This document shows, piece after piece, positions 1 through 12,181 of a stretch of DNA of 64,000 nt. Position numbers and translations under genes: made by a program. This DNA comes from Jaapia argillacea MUCL 33604 (Eukaryota; Basidiomycota; Agaricomycetes; Jaapiales; Jaapiaceae): positions 184,441-248,440 of the forward strand of contig KL197749.1 of the NCBI GenBank assembly GCA_000697665.1, in the 5' to 3' direction. The notes beneath the pieces are model-generated. The model was not told the origin of the DNA. It saw only the letters and a list, made by a program, of their open reading frames with translations, and made no database searches. Each line of letters starts with the position of its first letter. The first letter of the stretch is position 1.

Positions 1-846
1 GTCCTCTTTCCACTTGATCTCGGTACCGATCGCCCGATCGTACACGAAATCGCCGGAATAACCAACTTCCTCTTGATACAGGTAGGTTTTTTCGAGCACC
101 TCATTTTCAAAGTACTCGTTTGAGGTGAAGTGGAAGGTGAGTTTGTATCCAGGTTTGGGGTCGGTGGTGGGGAGATAAGAGCATCGGATATCGGTGAGGA
201 ACTTGAGGGCTTCTGCATCACGATCAGTGATGATCTCTGAGAGCCCGATGTGGTTACGCAAGGCGGTGAGCCAGAACTCGGGGATTCCGGATTTCGATTC
301 TGGCGCATCCTTAGGCAACGGGACGTAATCATGGTTCTCCTTTTGCGAAGCCGCCTCGCCAGCCTCAATCTCCTCGGGCGTGGGCTGCGCAGCGCCAGTG
401 ACGATGGCAAATCGCCTTTCATACAAAGGTTTCTGAAGTTCAGAGTACTTTTTGCACAATGTTCCAGAATGTGAATTCCGATGGGACGATGGCGGCGATG
501 AATAAATGAGACGCACCTTCTTCTCCAGTTCAAGGCATTCGCGTTTGTACTGGTTCTGTAGCTCGTTCTGCTTCACCTGAACGCCTTTCAAGGCCTCGAT
601 ATTACGCTTGACCTCAACGGGCAAGCTCTCGATATAGCCGGAGCTTTTGCCAATGAGATTGGCGAGTCTTCCATGGACAAGACCGAGCATATCTGCCGCA
701 GAGATTTCCTCGTCTTCATTGTCCTCAGAGATGTCGGGTACGGTGGGGCGAGATAAACCACCAGCGATCGGAGCATGGGTCAAGGGTGTATTCTGAGGGG
801 TGGGGGCGGTAATGTCGCCTTCTTTAATGGCAACATTGGACGACAT
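1..846 (-). CDS. NAP1: Nucleosome assembly protein (NAP1 family), C-terminal part outside window
   Basis: Histone chaperone that binds H2A-H2B and moves histones between cytoplasm and nucleus. The ATG at 844-846 opens MSSNVAIKEGD, followed by an acidic stretch and the NAP-domain helix (LPVEVKRNIEALKGVQ, ECLELEKK). A 69-base intron (about 448-516) joins ELEKK to YSELQKPLYERR, the usual NAP1 wording. Further on come GIPEFWLTALRNH, DPKPGYKLTFHF and NEYFENEVLEKTY, all in the core NAP domain. The gene runs off the left edge, so the rest of the domain and the acidic tail are not seen. The family call is very safe; the exact paralogue (Nap1 or a NAP-like protein) is inferred. Confidence 0.93.
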   Translation of the reverse strand, partial: MSSNVAIKEGDITAPTPQNTPLTHAPIAGGLSRPTVPDISEDNEDEEISAADMLGLVHGRLANLIGKSSGYIESLPVEVKRNIEALKGVQVKQNELQNQYKRECLELEKKVRLIYSSPPSSHRNSHSGTLCKKYSELQKPLYERRFAIVTGAAQPTPEEIEAGEAASQKENHDYVPLPKDAPESKSGIPEFWLTALRNHIGLSEIITDRDAEALKFLTDIRCSYLPTTDPKPGYKLTFHFTSNEYFENEVLEKTYLYQEEVGYSGDFVYDRAIGTEIKWKED

Positions 847-1128
847 GGCGAGTTAAACGACGACGATGCTGAGGAACGCGCGTTTTTAGAAAAAAATTCG
901 AGGACAAAGCTCAGAGCTTGCTCAAGTGGCCAGAAAAGCGCCAGACTCCCTAACAGGCGGAGCCTCGGCGATGTCCGAATCCGTGCGCTTAACCGTTTCT
1001 TCGCCTAAGCGACGGCCCGGCTGGCAAACAGGTCCAAGGGGATGGAGGATGATTTCGAGTGTAGTAACACAAGAAGATGAGTGCCTACAATAATCATACA
1101 CCAGTGGTCTATCGACGATAATAGTCCT

Positions 1129-4100
1129 TTAAGCCTTCACAAAGACATACAAATATGCAAGTTTCTTCAACTCTTTGACACTCTCCTTATCGGCTTTCAC
1201 AACCTTCTCGTCATTGAACAGCACCCAACCCTCATCTGGATCCGCAGTCGAGGGTTCCTGTGCAGGTGCTCGGATATGGGCGACATAATGACCCGAGTGC
1301 ACTGAAGGCCCTTTGTGGGAGATGAAAGCCTTGAGAGTATACCTTGCTGGCAACATAGCCGATCCCCCGATTGTCACTGCGGGTTTCGACGATTCAGAGG
1401 TCGAGAGCGCGGTTTCCTCGCCCATGTCATCGGGATGCGAGAAAAGCCACTCCACAGCCCGTTCGGTATTGTCACCCTATTCGCTTATTAGTCAAAAAAA
1501 AATCCCTGGAACAAAACCTCACGTACCGTTTCACGTAAAGCCTTGCGTGCTTGAGCAGCCGTAAAGCCCATGTCAGCCAACATGCTGACATTTTCAGCAG
1601 CAGGCTCAGGTCCCGACGCACTCGAAACTCCAAGTTGAATAGGAGAATCGATGTCTACAAATTGATGATGTTCGATTAGATCATGATAAGAAGCGAATAA
1701 ATGGTGAATTTTAACCGACCAGGATCTTCCATGTGGGCGAAGAGCCAGTCCATCGCTGCCTCGGGATCGGAATTCCCTGTGGCTAGAAGAGCTTTCTGGC
1801 ATCTGATTACAGGGAAACCCATCATCTCGAGTTGCGTCATGGCAGCGTCGTTGAACTGAGGTAAATCAGGGGCAGCAGCTATCGGAATGATCGAAATATC
1901 AGGCCTGCGTTGCAAAAACGTGCTAAGGGAGTACGGACCTGCATTCTCCTCTGGTAATTCGATCTCGCCAGGTTGGAGGCCACGCCCAATGTATTTATCA
2001 AGCTGCAAGACGTCAGAGGAGGGAAGAATGATGGGGATGTCTTGGGAGATCGTAAATGAGCGATAGGTAACCTTCGAACAACAGCAAAGTCGGTTACCTA
2101 ATTTCGAGGGAACCCAATTCACAAGTTGGAACTTTTTGGCATGGACGACGAGAACTTGTGGGAATGTCGCAAACCTCGACTGTCTGCGATTCACGAAGCA
2201 ACAAGATCAGCAATGTATGAATAAATAGGGGAGGTCACTCACTTTGTCGCAACGACCGACTTCTGGCATGACGGACACGTATATTCCAACGCCTCTGGTG
2301 AGGCAACAGTGTCCAAACACTCCTTCAGCTCAACCTCTTCCCAAATGACCCTCCCTTCCTCATCCTTCCCCTTCTCCAACGCAGGCACGGGCACGCTAAC
2401 CGAATCCATCGCATCGACTCTATACCGAACTTTCCCACACTGCCCGCACTGCAACTTCTGCTCCATGCCAAACGCAAATATTTCCGTCGGTTCACCGTCA
2501 ACAGCGGCGCCCATCTTCTTCGCGTGTCTTCTGAGCACGGTAATCAAATGGGTGAAAAACTCTTCAGAGTCTTGTTGTCTCATCGTGGAAAACTCTTCGT
2601 GCCCCTTTCCAATCAAGGCCTTGAACCCACTGGGCTTCACACCCTCTTGGAATACTGGGGTTGGTGAGTCATGAGCGAGGGGGTTGGTCGATTTAGGGTC
2701 GGAATTAACAGGATTCGTGGGCCGTGGGTGAGAGTAGCGACCCGAGAGGAGGCCATCAGCTAGTTTGCGCAATTGACAGTCGATACAGACGGCAGGGAGT
2801 GGTTCCTGGCAGATTGCCCAATGGTCGGCAACGGATGGGTAGTAACGCTGACGGAACGGCGCGAGAGAGAAGAGTGTTTGAATGACTGAAGCCATATAGC
2901 AACTAGATGGCAGTGTGAGCACTGAGATGCCGATGAGGAGAAACGGAAGCGACGCACCTGTTCCCGAGATTCGACAAACCTGTTAAGCCCGGCCCGAAAA
3001 CGGGCTCCAGAGCTTTGCCCGACTCGTCAGTCAACGAAAAGTCGAATTTGAGGTTGTGTTCGATTTGCTGAAAGACGAAGATTCAGTATAAGCGCTGGTA
3101 ATGAAATAGTAAAAGTAACTTACGAGTTCAGTCATCGATTTCTCTGTCTTGGTTTGGGTCTGGACATTAATACCGAAGCTGGACAGATGCTGTGCGAGCT
3201 CAGGATCAAGCCGGGCGTCGTTGCAAAGGTAACAATATATGTCTGTGGACCATGATGAGTAACCCTGACAGCGGAGGGTGAGCGTAGACATACCGGCACC
3301 ACCCTCAGGAGTGATCGTGCCCAACTTTACACTGACTGGATGGCCAGACTCTTCGAAATGTCGCAAACCATGGCCATTACCCCCAACGCCTCCAAACTGT
3401 TCCCGTCCGCAGCCCAGGTTGCCACAGGTAAGACATAACCACAGGTTCTCCTTCAGATCACACTTCGCGCAGTGTGCGAGACCTGGATAGCAAATTGACA
3501 TGAACAATGCTAGCACAGCTCAGGCCAGATGAGACGCACCCGAGGCTTGGATGTGACCTGTAGCCCACTGTTCTAGCGTCAGAGTATGCTCGCAAGCAGT
3601 TATCTCCTCTTCCCAAGCTTTGACTTCCGATTGACGAGCGGAGGACATGGAGTTCATCACTCCATCAATCAATCCTTTCACCTGAGATCGTTCCGCGAAT
3701 CAATAAGGTGCATTGTATGCGGAGTTTGAGGGACAACCTGCGAGTTGGACGACGCTCCAACGACCTCCGATCCATTCTGAGCATCACATTTCCAACACTT
3801 GAGAGTTGTCACGAACTCGTACTTCTCCTCTTCACGATCCTCGACAATTGCCAACTTCTTCATCTTCGCAGGTGGCTCATCCTCATCGGACTGAATCAAA
3901 CATCAATCCCCTGCTGGTAGAAACGTAGGAAAGATAGCCACTGACCCGATTCGCTGAAGGCTTTAGCTTGCGCTTCACATTCAGCGTAAACGGGTGGCCA
4001 GACTTTTGGTGGTGCGTCCGGGCATGGTGTCTGTCTTTATCGAGACATCCTCCATTGAAACAGGTCAGGCAGACATCGATTCCCAGAGGATGATCCTGCA

Positions 4101-4251
4101 CTCTTGGTGAACAACGCCACTTCGACACTCATCTGTCAAATCGAACCTGATTATCGAAACACTGTGTGCATTCTTCCCGGTGAACCGACTGCGACAACCT
4201 TGGTGGTTGGAGCTGGGCTACCTCGGAGAGATGATTGCACCCTGCAGACAT
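1129..4251 (-). CDS. UBP14: Ubiquitin C-terminal hydrolase of the UBP14/USP5 (isopeptidase T) type
   Basis: Disassembles free polyubiquitin chains, a step that protects the proteasome. From the ATG at 4249-4251: a Cys/His-rich N-terminal zinc finger (CTQC, CLTCFNGGC, HHARTHHQKSGHPF), a second ZnF-UBP (CAKCDLKENLWLCLTC, GCGREQFGGVGGNGHGLRH), the Cys box (LSNLGNSCYMASVIQTLF), two UBA domains (MTQLEMMGFPVIRCQKALL; MLADMGFTAAQARKAL) and the His box (GPSVHSGHYVAHIR), ending YLYVFVKA. Both catalytic boxes and the paired zinc fingers and UBAs match USP5. Several short introns; for example one of about 56 bases joins CFDNQ to DHPLGIDVC. It looks intact. Confidence 0.93.
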
Positions 4252-4620
4252 TGTCAAATAATTGAACCTGAGTCGCAACGTTGAAGTGCAGTAGGAGAAC
4301 GCGAAATTGGCAATTCAGCATCGATCGCGGCAGAATGCAGTTCTGTCACAGCAAGGTCACACCCCACAGGCAGCATCGAATCCAAGTCGAACCTCATGTA
4401 AGTAAGTCACCAATCCTACTGCGGTGGACAAGAAATATTTTGACAGTAGTGAAGGTGAAGGCTAGACATATCGCCTTGGTATTGAAGAAATCGAAAATTG
4501 TTGGAAATAGGTATAATGATAATCGAAATGTCCTCAAGCGTTCCCGCCAAATATCATACCACCACAAACCTACCAAAAAGCTCTATCAGACACACATCAA
4601 AGATAGAAAAACAGAGGCAC
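4252..4620. other. Intergenic, 369 bp
   Basis: Lies between the start of the deubiquitinase and the stop of the secreted protein, both on the minus strand, so it holds the promoter of the former. An open frame runs through it on the plus strand but has no recognisable domain and continues antisense into the neighbouring gene, so it is not called. Confidence 0.6.
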
Positions 4621-7134
4621 CTACAAGGCTGAATTCAAGACCTCGTTCGCGAGGCTTACGGGCCCGGCAATGCCCACCGAACAAGTCAAGCCCGCCCGTT
4701 TCGATGCTAGACGAGCGTGTCGGGAACGGATGACCCTTCTCTGCTCGCCAACGGATCTCCGAGGGATGGTAACGGAACTAGAGGTCCCAAAGCATTTCTA
4801 AAGGAACAGGTAAGGTCTTGAATGGTTGCTCGAACCAGTGACTGACCTTGAAGATATCGAAAGTCTTCGAAAACAAAGGCACTTGTGTAGAGGCATCGAA
4901 AAGACCCAGAAAAGTTCCCTGAGCTCCAGCATTCACATTCAACGCTGATTGTACATCGACGCATCCATTCACACTTGTGGTGACGTTGTTTGCTCTAGGG
5001 CTGATCGCTCTGTTGGCAGGGGCCGAAGCCTTCACAGTCGGCTTCGCGGCAACACTGGGAGTTACGACCTTCGTGCCAGCAGGCGTCACAAGGGAGGGCG
5101 TTGGCTGAGAGGTGCTCTCAGCCACTGCAGTACTCCCCGAAGGCGCATGTACAACGATCTGAACCGTCGGTCCACTCTTCGAACTGGCACTTACACTCGT
5201 ACCCACAGTTCCATTCGTAACCACGCTCGACGTTGACGAAGGGTTCAAGATTGGGATCGTGGCACTCGCACCAGCGTTGAGGTTCAATTTCAAAGTAGCG
5301 GACGCGTCGAGATCGAGGAAGATCGTTGCAGATGCCACTCCGTCGAACGCATCCACGCCAAATTGCAGCTAGATTACAAAAATAAGTCAACAAGTATGTC
5401 TTGAGTGATACCAGAGAAGGCATTAACTGACAGTGGGGATTAGGTGAGCGGCTATCGTGCCTGTCGCGGAGACGCTGGGGCTGACAGAGAGCTGCAGTTC
5501 TGCAACTATGGATTAGATGAATATCCTGGGACTAAACAGACTTTGGTACACACGAGAATCTTGTGGAGTAAAAATCCCACCGCTGGTATGACCGTTTGCT
5601 GGAGGGAAGAATAACTTCCCATTTGTAACCGAATAGGCTAAGCCGACGGCCAAGTCAACGTCCAGCTCGACGGTTGCTGTAGCTTGAGCATTGATTAAGA
5701 ACGAGGGTCCCAGCGTGAATATCCTAAGTGAAGATTTTTGAACTATGCCAAAAACGGAGTAAAAGCTCCTACCCTGGAAAGTCCAAACCAGGGATGCCCA
5801 CTTCAAATAGAGTCTTCACACCTGAATCGATGGTTCCCTGCAGTGGACTTATGTCAATCACGACCCACGGTGAACGAGGGGGGGGGGGAGCTAACGGTAG
5901 CAGAAGCCTTGACATTCAGAACCCCATTAATGTCACCGTTCAAGTCTGTTCCAATAAATCAGGCTGGAAAGACTACACGGGATTCCGAACGACGCACTTG
6001 CATAAAGCCCAAAATCGCTAATTTGAGGAGGGACGAGTGTACCAGTAACCACCACTCCGTAGACAATCGAAGCGTTCGATCGAGTACTAAGATCTACATT
6101 CACACTGGCAGCCAAGGCAGGGATCTTGCCAACGGCAGGGCAGTTTACAGACCCAGAGAATACTGGCAGGTCCTTATCGACGTTGACGTTAGTCTTCTGC
6201 GACAACGAGTTGTTGAAATTATTGAGGTCTAAAAATGTGAGCCCTTGTGAATAAAGATGGTCTTGACTAAAGAGGCTAATCGAAAGGCTTTACTGTTGAT
6301 GACATTCGCGAGGGGCTGAAAAATATCCCCGATCGAGAACCTCCGACCTAACCGACTTCTCCTCTGGCTTCCAGTCCCAGAAGTGGGAGAGAAATCAATA
6401 TCTCCTGTCTGTCCTGGGATGCTGGCACCTTGGATAGCAAACGACACATTGCCGTTTCTTGGAAACGTGAGAACATTCGCATCGTGGGTGCAAAGGGACA
6501 AATACGCACTTTGAGGTATCGACAGCGCTGAAATTCGTGTGTATGCTGAGGGCTTGTACTTGTGGCATGGTTCCGTCCCGACGGAGAAGGCGAGCAAAAG
6601 ACATAGGTATTGACTGATCTGCTGGAACCCAAGCTTTCGCGACGACAGCAAATGGCCCTTTTCCGCACTAGAAATGATGCGAAGTTGAGGTGGTCAAGGA
6701 GGAAGTCCGAACGCCTGGTAGGAGGACTCACATCTTGAGGGAGACGAACGATCGTCCCCTCAGCTCCATTCTGGTACAGATGGTCGCATCCTGCAGATTC
6801 ATCCATGCACACTACCCTGATGTCTTGAGCGATTACATTTTGGTCACAACCAAGGATCTGCCATCCAGCCGCTGTGGTAATATCAGAGATGGCACTCGTT
6901 GCACCTGACTGAAGGTTGATATAATCGGATTGGAGGCGCCATTCCCATTGAGACGGGGGAATGACTTACGATCTTCAAAGATCCTGACGAGGAAACATTC
7001 GCCCCACCGATGTCATACGAACAAACGCCGCTGAAGCAAGGTTGAGACCAGTCATTCGCGGCAAAGGTACCACGGACAAAAAATAAGAACACCAGGACGG
7101 AGGCCTGGGCAAAAACGCTGAGGGACAAAACCAT
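4621..7134 (-). CDS. Large secreted protein of a fungal unknown family (DUF7223-like)
   Basis: Start chosen at 7132-7134, giving a signal peptide (MVLSLSVFAQASVLVFLFFVRG, cleaved near TFA-AND). The first domain carries paired cysteines (PCFSGVCSYDIGG; CDQNVIAQDIRVVC) and ends near FARLLRRDGT. The rest is rich in Ser, Thr, Val and Ala with repeated beta-like motifs (NGNVSFAIQGASIPGQ, VNVDLSTRSNASIVYGV). A late segment reads VNGCVDVQSALNVNAG, and the tail joined across an intron reads KCFGTSSSVTIP to a TAG at 4621. An apparent frame change near 6490 is explained by a GT-AG intron linking DTSK to NGNVSF, so the gene appears whole. Function unknown; the DUF7223 assignment is from memory of similar agaricomycete proteins and is tentative. 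Confidence 0.72.
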
Positions 7135-7254
7135 CACAGATGGAGGAGAAATAACGAAAGATAAAAGAGGGTGGGGAGAAGAAACGAACGAAAGCAAGCC
7201 CCCAGGACTTGAGAAAGGCGATCAACTTGTAGTTGTCCGAGTTGTGTTCATGGC

Positions 7255-7260
7255 TTTATA
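7255..7260 (-). promoter_or_regulatory. TATA box of the secreted-protein gene
   Basis: TATAAA on the minus strand about 120 bases upstream of the chosen ATG at 7134. Its position supports that start. Confidence 0.5.
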
Positions 7261-7546
7261 TCAGGCAACTTGTAAGGATCTGGGGTTCTGTGGTTACCAA
7301 AAGGTATGATGGTAGTTCATGGGCCGTTGGCGCCCCGGGGCCATCGGATCAGAATCATTCGCAGATTTCCTTGGCGCATCGTTGGCAGGGGGATGGGTGA
7401 AGGTGTGGGGAGGAAGACACGATTTAGCTGAGGGACCTACAGTCTGTGAAGGGAACAACGATGGCGAGATGTCCTTCCTTAAATATAACATAAAAATAAT
7501 ATAACCAACCCGCCTTCGCGGGAAAGGGCTCTTTAGACCCTTCCAT

Positions 7547-7648
7547 TGCTCCCTGTGAGACTCGAACTCACGGCCTCCGGATCGCCCGTTTCACAACGGT
7601 CATAACTGAATATGAGACCGGCGCTCTAACCAACTGAGCCAAGGAAGC
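7547..7648 (-). tRNA. tRNA-Met (elongator, CAT) with intron
   Basis: The acceptor stem GCTTCCT pairs with AGGGAGC. The D arm is GCTC/GAGC, the anticodon loop CTCATA-A, and the T arm GTGAG-TTCGAGT-CTCAC. A 28-base intron sits between positions 37 and 38, the canonical place. The T-T apposition closing the anticodon stem is also seen in yeast elongator tRNA-Met. Mature length is 74 bases without CCA. Confidence 0.95.
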
Positions 7649-8652
7649 CATGCTTTGAGCAAAAAATTGTGTTTCATAATGACTGGACGTTTATTGGCCA
7701 TCCAAGGAGAAGTCGTTCCCAATCACACCATGAAGGAGGGATTGTTCGATTGGTCCCACTGAGATCAGGCACAAATTACGTAATATTACCAAAAGTAGAG
7801 ATTTGTGATGGCCTGAGAACTTCCATGGCAATTACCGTGGGGGACATTCCCACAGACATACCGCGAGCCATGGTCTATGAGCGGGTCCTGTGCTTGGGGG
7901 ACCAGAGACCGAAACAGCGTCCAATTTGGCAATTTGGCAGTAATTGGCCGGACTCCTCCTCTGTACTCGCAGTTTAGGCCTCTCATGTTGAGTAGGGATG
8001 CCCAGAAAATTTACTGAAAATGAAATAGCCTGTTATTACCTCTGATAATTTTCTTGGCCCCCTGCAAATTGCTGGTTGCTTTCCGGTTTGGAATATTGAG
8101 GTTTCACAGTTTGCTTGGTCAGCAACATTCACAAGTCTGTCTACCTGAACTTGTACATGGAGGAGTTAATATTTGGGTACCCTAGGGGTAATAAAGGTCT
8201 ATTAATTATGATACTTTGCAGTTTAAATAAGGGCTTGTCGACTCAGTAAGGGTTGTACTATGGAAAGAACATATGAGAGGTGTTTAGCATCATCTCAGCA
8301 TCTCTACAGTTTCCCGGTCCCAGACCAGGCCAGACCCAAAGGACTCCTTGAGGTCCTTCGGCGGACTAGCGAGACCTTGAGACTTCGCTCGAGGACCTCA
8401 GGCCTAGAAATGTCTCGCCACGTGCTCCAAACCTAATCTCAGTGGGACCAATCGAACTGGGACTCCACCATGAAGGTCTCACGCCAGACAAGCTCCCATG
8501 CTCATCAACAACGGCCATGCACACCTCCCTAGCACATCGGAAAGCACTTCCGGATGGCATGGGCCCGACCAGAAATAAACCGGAAATTTGACCTTGCACC
8601 CACCTGGCTCACGATGTGATAAGCTTCACCGTTATCACACACCATCACAATC
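7649..8652. other. Intergenic, about 1 kb
   Basis: Between the tRNA-Met 5' end and cytosine deaminase. Open frames on both strands are short, without domains or plausible splice structure. The end nearest 8653 should hold the deaminase promoter. No repeat or transposon recognised. Confidence 0.6.
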
Positions 8653-9315
8653 ATGTCTCTCCAAGAAATCGACGCCCTCGGTCTCCAAGCCGCCATCGCC
8701 CAAGCAAAGAAGAGTTACTCGGAAGGTGGTATTCCCATCGGGTCGTCTCTCGTTCATCATCCCAAAGGCAGCACTCCGAAAATTCTCGCTGCTTCGCACA
8801 ATCAACGGATCCAGAAGGAATCGGCGACATTGCATGGAGAGATCTCGGCGTTGGAGGCTGCTGGGAGGTTGAAGGCCCAAATCTATCGGGAGAGTACGAT
8901 TGTGAGTGTTTGTTCCCGTGATCGAGTGACTCTGAGCTGACGGTCATCGGTCCATGTACAGTACACCACGTTAAGGTGCGAGACCCTGATGGTCTTTTCA
9001 GAAGAGTGTGCTGATGGTGTGGGACAGTCCATGCATGATGTGCACGGGTGCCATTCTCTTGTACAAGATTCCGCGAGTGGTTATTGGAGAGAATAAGAAC
9101 TTTGTGGGAGGCGAGGAACTCTTGAAAAGCAATGGAGTGGAAGTAATCGTGCTGGAGAATGAGGAGTGCAAGGAATTGATGACCAAGTTCATGCAAGAGA
9201 AGCCCGAGGTACGCTTCATTGCTCATACGGAGAGCGGAAGTCGTTCTTGATGAGTGCTTCACCTTTACAGGAATGGTTTGAAGATATCGGCGAGTACACA
9301 CCTGGTACTGATTGA
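8653..9315 (+). CDS. FCY1: Cytosine deaminase
   Basis: Deaminates cytosine to uracil in pyrimidine salvage, a zinc enzyme of the CDA fold. The zinc-site motifs are present: HGE in ATLHGEISALE, and PCxxC in SPCMMCTGAILLYK. Three introns are seen. The second (from the GTGCGAG near 8972 to GGGACAG) joins TTA-AG to T-CCA, restoring LSPCMMC. The last joins KPE to EWFEDIGEYTPGTD and the stop at 9313-9315. About 155 residues, the usual family length. The domain is complete. Confidence 0.94.
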
Positions 9316-9807
9316 AAAGGTGATCGGTCTAAGGCGGCATACCTTTATCGGGGATCAAAGCGTATGGCTAGTGCATCTTGAGCTTCAAGCTTGCGGATCG
9401 GCGCGTGAGGGTGGTCCACCTTCGCCTAGTATTGATTTACATATGGAAGCGGCCTGCGACAATCTAAATTCATGTTTGCAGTACCAAAGACTGGTCACGA
9501 AGGTGTTCGGTGAGAGGAGTCGACCAAGGAGGACGACAATAGGCAAACCAGCACAGCGTGAGACCACTTCCGCTAGTTGTCAGGCCTCGGGGTTTCGTCC
9601 CATGGAATGGCTTGACAAACAGTGGACCAGAAACAAGTAGACATATCAACCATAAGTATGATGTAGTTGACCCTTGGCCCAGTTGAAAGCTAACAGAAAA
9701 CATGAGGACGGCGTTCTGCCACAACTCCCAATTTGGTAGCCACAATTTTTTCAATCCATCCATCTCCCGTTCATCGAGGTAGACTCACTCAGTCGTCTGT
9801 ATCAATA
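9316..9807. other. Intergenic between FCY1 and SSZ1
   Basis: Holds the FCY1 3' end and the SSZ1 promoter, in tandem on the plus strand. No conserved frame seen. Confidence 0.6.
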
Positions 9808-12027
9808 ATGGCAGCAAACGGCGCGATACCCAACGGCAGTGCAGATGCGCCTATCGATGTATCCGGTTCTCCCAATGTTGTCGGAATAAATTTTGGAAAT
9901 TCCTATGCATCCATAGCCGTCCTCACAAAAGTGCGTCTGGTCGTCCTCGTTTCTTCTTAAGATACATTTTGATTAATGCTATGGATCTTTTATCTTGTAG
10001 GAAGGACTTTCAGAATGTATTGCTAATGAGGACGGTGAACGTCAGATTGCTTGTGCTATATCTTTCCATGGTGAAGAAATTGTGCGTTTTTCCATCTGGA
10101 ATGTCCCTTTCGAAAGTGGCTCTGCGAACGAAATACGGAGGGATGGACCCGTCACTATGGTTCCATCTTGCTTGAGGGGGCATGCCCGCCCGTAGAATTT
10201 ACCAGGCTTAGCTTGATCGAATGATGATTTACTGACCAACTCCCTCCAGTATATCGGCAACCAAGCCAAGCCTCAGCTTATAAAAAATGGCCACAATACC
10301 ATCGTTGGCTTCCGAAATCTCTTGGGCAAAAAGTCCGTTCCCCCGTCCCTTGTAAAATTCTTGCCGTCTAAGTTCCCTCCTCCAGATTCTCTGAATTACC
10401 CAAAGACAAACCCTCAGCGTCCGCCCTGATAATTCAACACCCCGATCTCCCCGATACCCCAGCATACAAAGTCCATGTCCTCCAACCCGCCCCAAAACCC
10501 CTCCCTCCAACCACAAGCAACGTCAACACACCCTCCGCATCTGCCATGGCTACCCCTCGCTCCGAACCCACCCCAGCAGAACGCATCTTAACTGTATCAG
10601 AAGTGACGACCATCTTCCTCAAATCACTCATCAAATCCGCCGAAGATTTCTTGGGCAAGAAAGTAACTGGAGCTGTTGTTAGTGTTCCGGCATGGTTTGA
10701 TGATGCTCAACGTGCCGCCCTAGCGAAAGCTGCGGAGGACGCAGAGTTCCACGTTCTTCAATTATTGGAGGACTCTGGTGCGATAGCAGTTACAACTGCC
10801 TACGGTGCCACACCCGCAGAGCTATCAGACGATAGAACCCAACTCGTCGTCGACGTCGGTCAATCCTCTCTCGAACTGGCCCTCCTCTCCATCCGCCAAG
10901 GTCTCGCCTACTCCCTCGCCACATCCACTGATTTCTCAGTCGGTGGCGAACAAATCGACGACAAACTCATCAAGTTCTTCGCCAAAGATTTCACCAAGAA
11001 ATCTAAAGTTCCCCTCGTCGTCTGCCCCGCGAAACATACCGACAAACGCGCCGAAGCCAAACTCCGACTAGCCGTGGAGCATACGAAGCGCACCTTGGCA
11101 GCATCTCCAGGCGCCGCCACTTGCTCCGTCGAGTCGTTGAAGGACGGTTTCGACTATACCGGCACTATCAATCGTTTGCGGTTTGATATGGAGATGAAGC
11201 CTATCTACGAGCAAATCGCGACAAAAGTTCGGGAACTTGTGGAGAGTGCTTCCTTGGACCTTTATGATGTTGATGAAATCGTCTATGTTGGAGGCTCAGC
11301 GTCTTTCCCTGGCCTCGATGATTACCTCGGACAAGCCTTCCATGAAGGTATCGTCACCCCCTTCACCACGGGTACTGTTATCGGTGGAGGTGTCGGTGAC
11401 CCTACAACGATCCTAGCCCGTGGTTGTGCTCTGCAAGCCAAGTTATTGGCGTCCATTGGCACTGGCGAGGAGGAGAGTAAGGTTCGGCAAGCATTTGAGG
11501 TCGAGAGCGAGTGGACTAAGGTTAAGGCTACGACCAAGACCATTGGTATTCTGTTCCCAGAGGAGAATTCGGATGGAGGTCTTGGAGGACAGTGGATACC
11601 CACGATTCTGATGGAGACTCCCTTGCCTTGCAGGCGAGTTCACACATTCGAGGTCGATCTTGGCGAAGGCGATTCAAAAAAGGTTGGGTTTGAGGTGTGG
11701 GAAGTAAAGGAGGGCGTCAAAATCGAGAAAGTCATCCCCCCGAAGGAGGAAGATGATCCTGAGGAGGTCAAAGAAGATGCTGGTGATCCCGAGGAGGACG
11801 ATGATGCGGAAGAGGAACTGGATGTGAAGGAGAAGACTGTCGAGAAGGAGACTTTCCTTCAATCACTCAGTTTGGAGGCGAAGGAGGCGACGAAAGTGAA
11901 CGGGAGGTGGAAAACAAAGTTAGAGGTTCAGTTCTTAGTTGGCGGGGACGGTGGACTGGAGATCAGTGCATGGGAGATTGGAAAGGACGGACGAGGAGAA
12001 AAGACGAGTGTCAGTGTATCTGCGTAG
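9808..12027 (+). CDS. SSZ1: Ribosome-associated Hsp70-like protein Ssz1
   Basis: Atypical Hsp70 that forms the ribosome-associated complex with zuotin and stimulates nascent-chain folding by Ssb. Start at 9808 (MAANGAIPNG). The ATPase domain begins VVGINFGNSYASIAVL and contains GAVVSVPAWFDDAQR, LLEDSGAIAVTTAYG, VVDVGQSSLELALLS, and VYVGGSASFPGLDDYL. Introns join EGLSECIANEDGER through HGEEI to YIGNQAKPQLIKNGH, and NLLGKK to FSELPKDKPSAS. A normal substrate-binding lid is absent, as expected for Ssz1. The C-terminal part carries an acidic insert near 11740-11850 (EEDDPEEV, PEEDDDAEEEL) before a final beta-rich piece. About 640 residues, longer than yeast Ssz1. Confidence 0.92.
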
Positions 12028-12181
12028 TTGTTGACCGTCATGTCGCTGCCGTATCCAGAGCTGAAGCGCTGACATGGATGCAACATTTGGATTTCATCAA
12101 CTTACTCAGGCATGTGTGAGGTAGATAGGGAACAGCAAGGTCGACCAACAAAACAGGAAACAAGATAACGAATCGGAAGTA

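Noticed and set aside
6480-6560. Apparent frameshift in the secreted-protein gene
   Set aside because: A GT-AG intron (donor GTGCGT, acceptor CCAAG) joins DTSK to NGNVSF in frame, so no break is needed.
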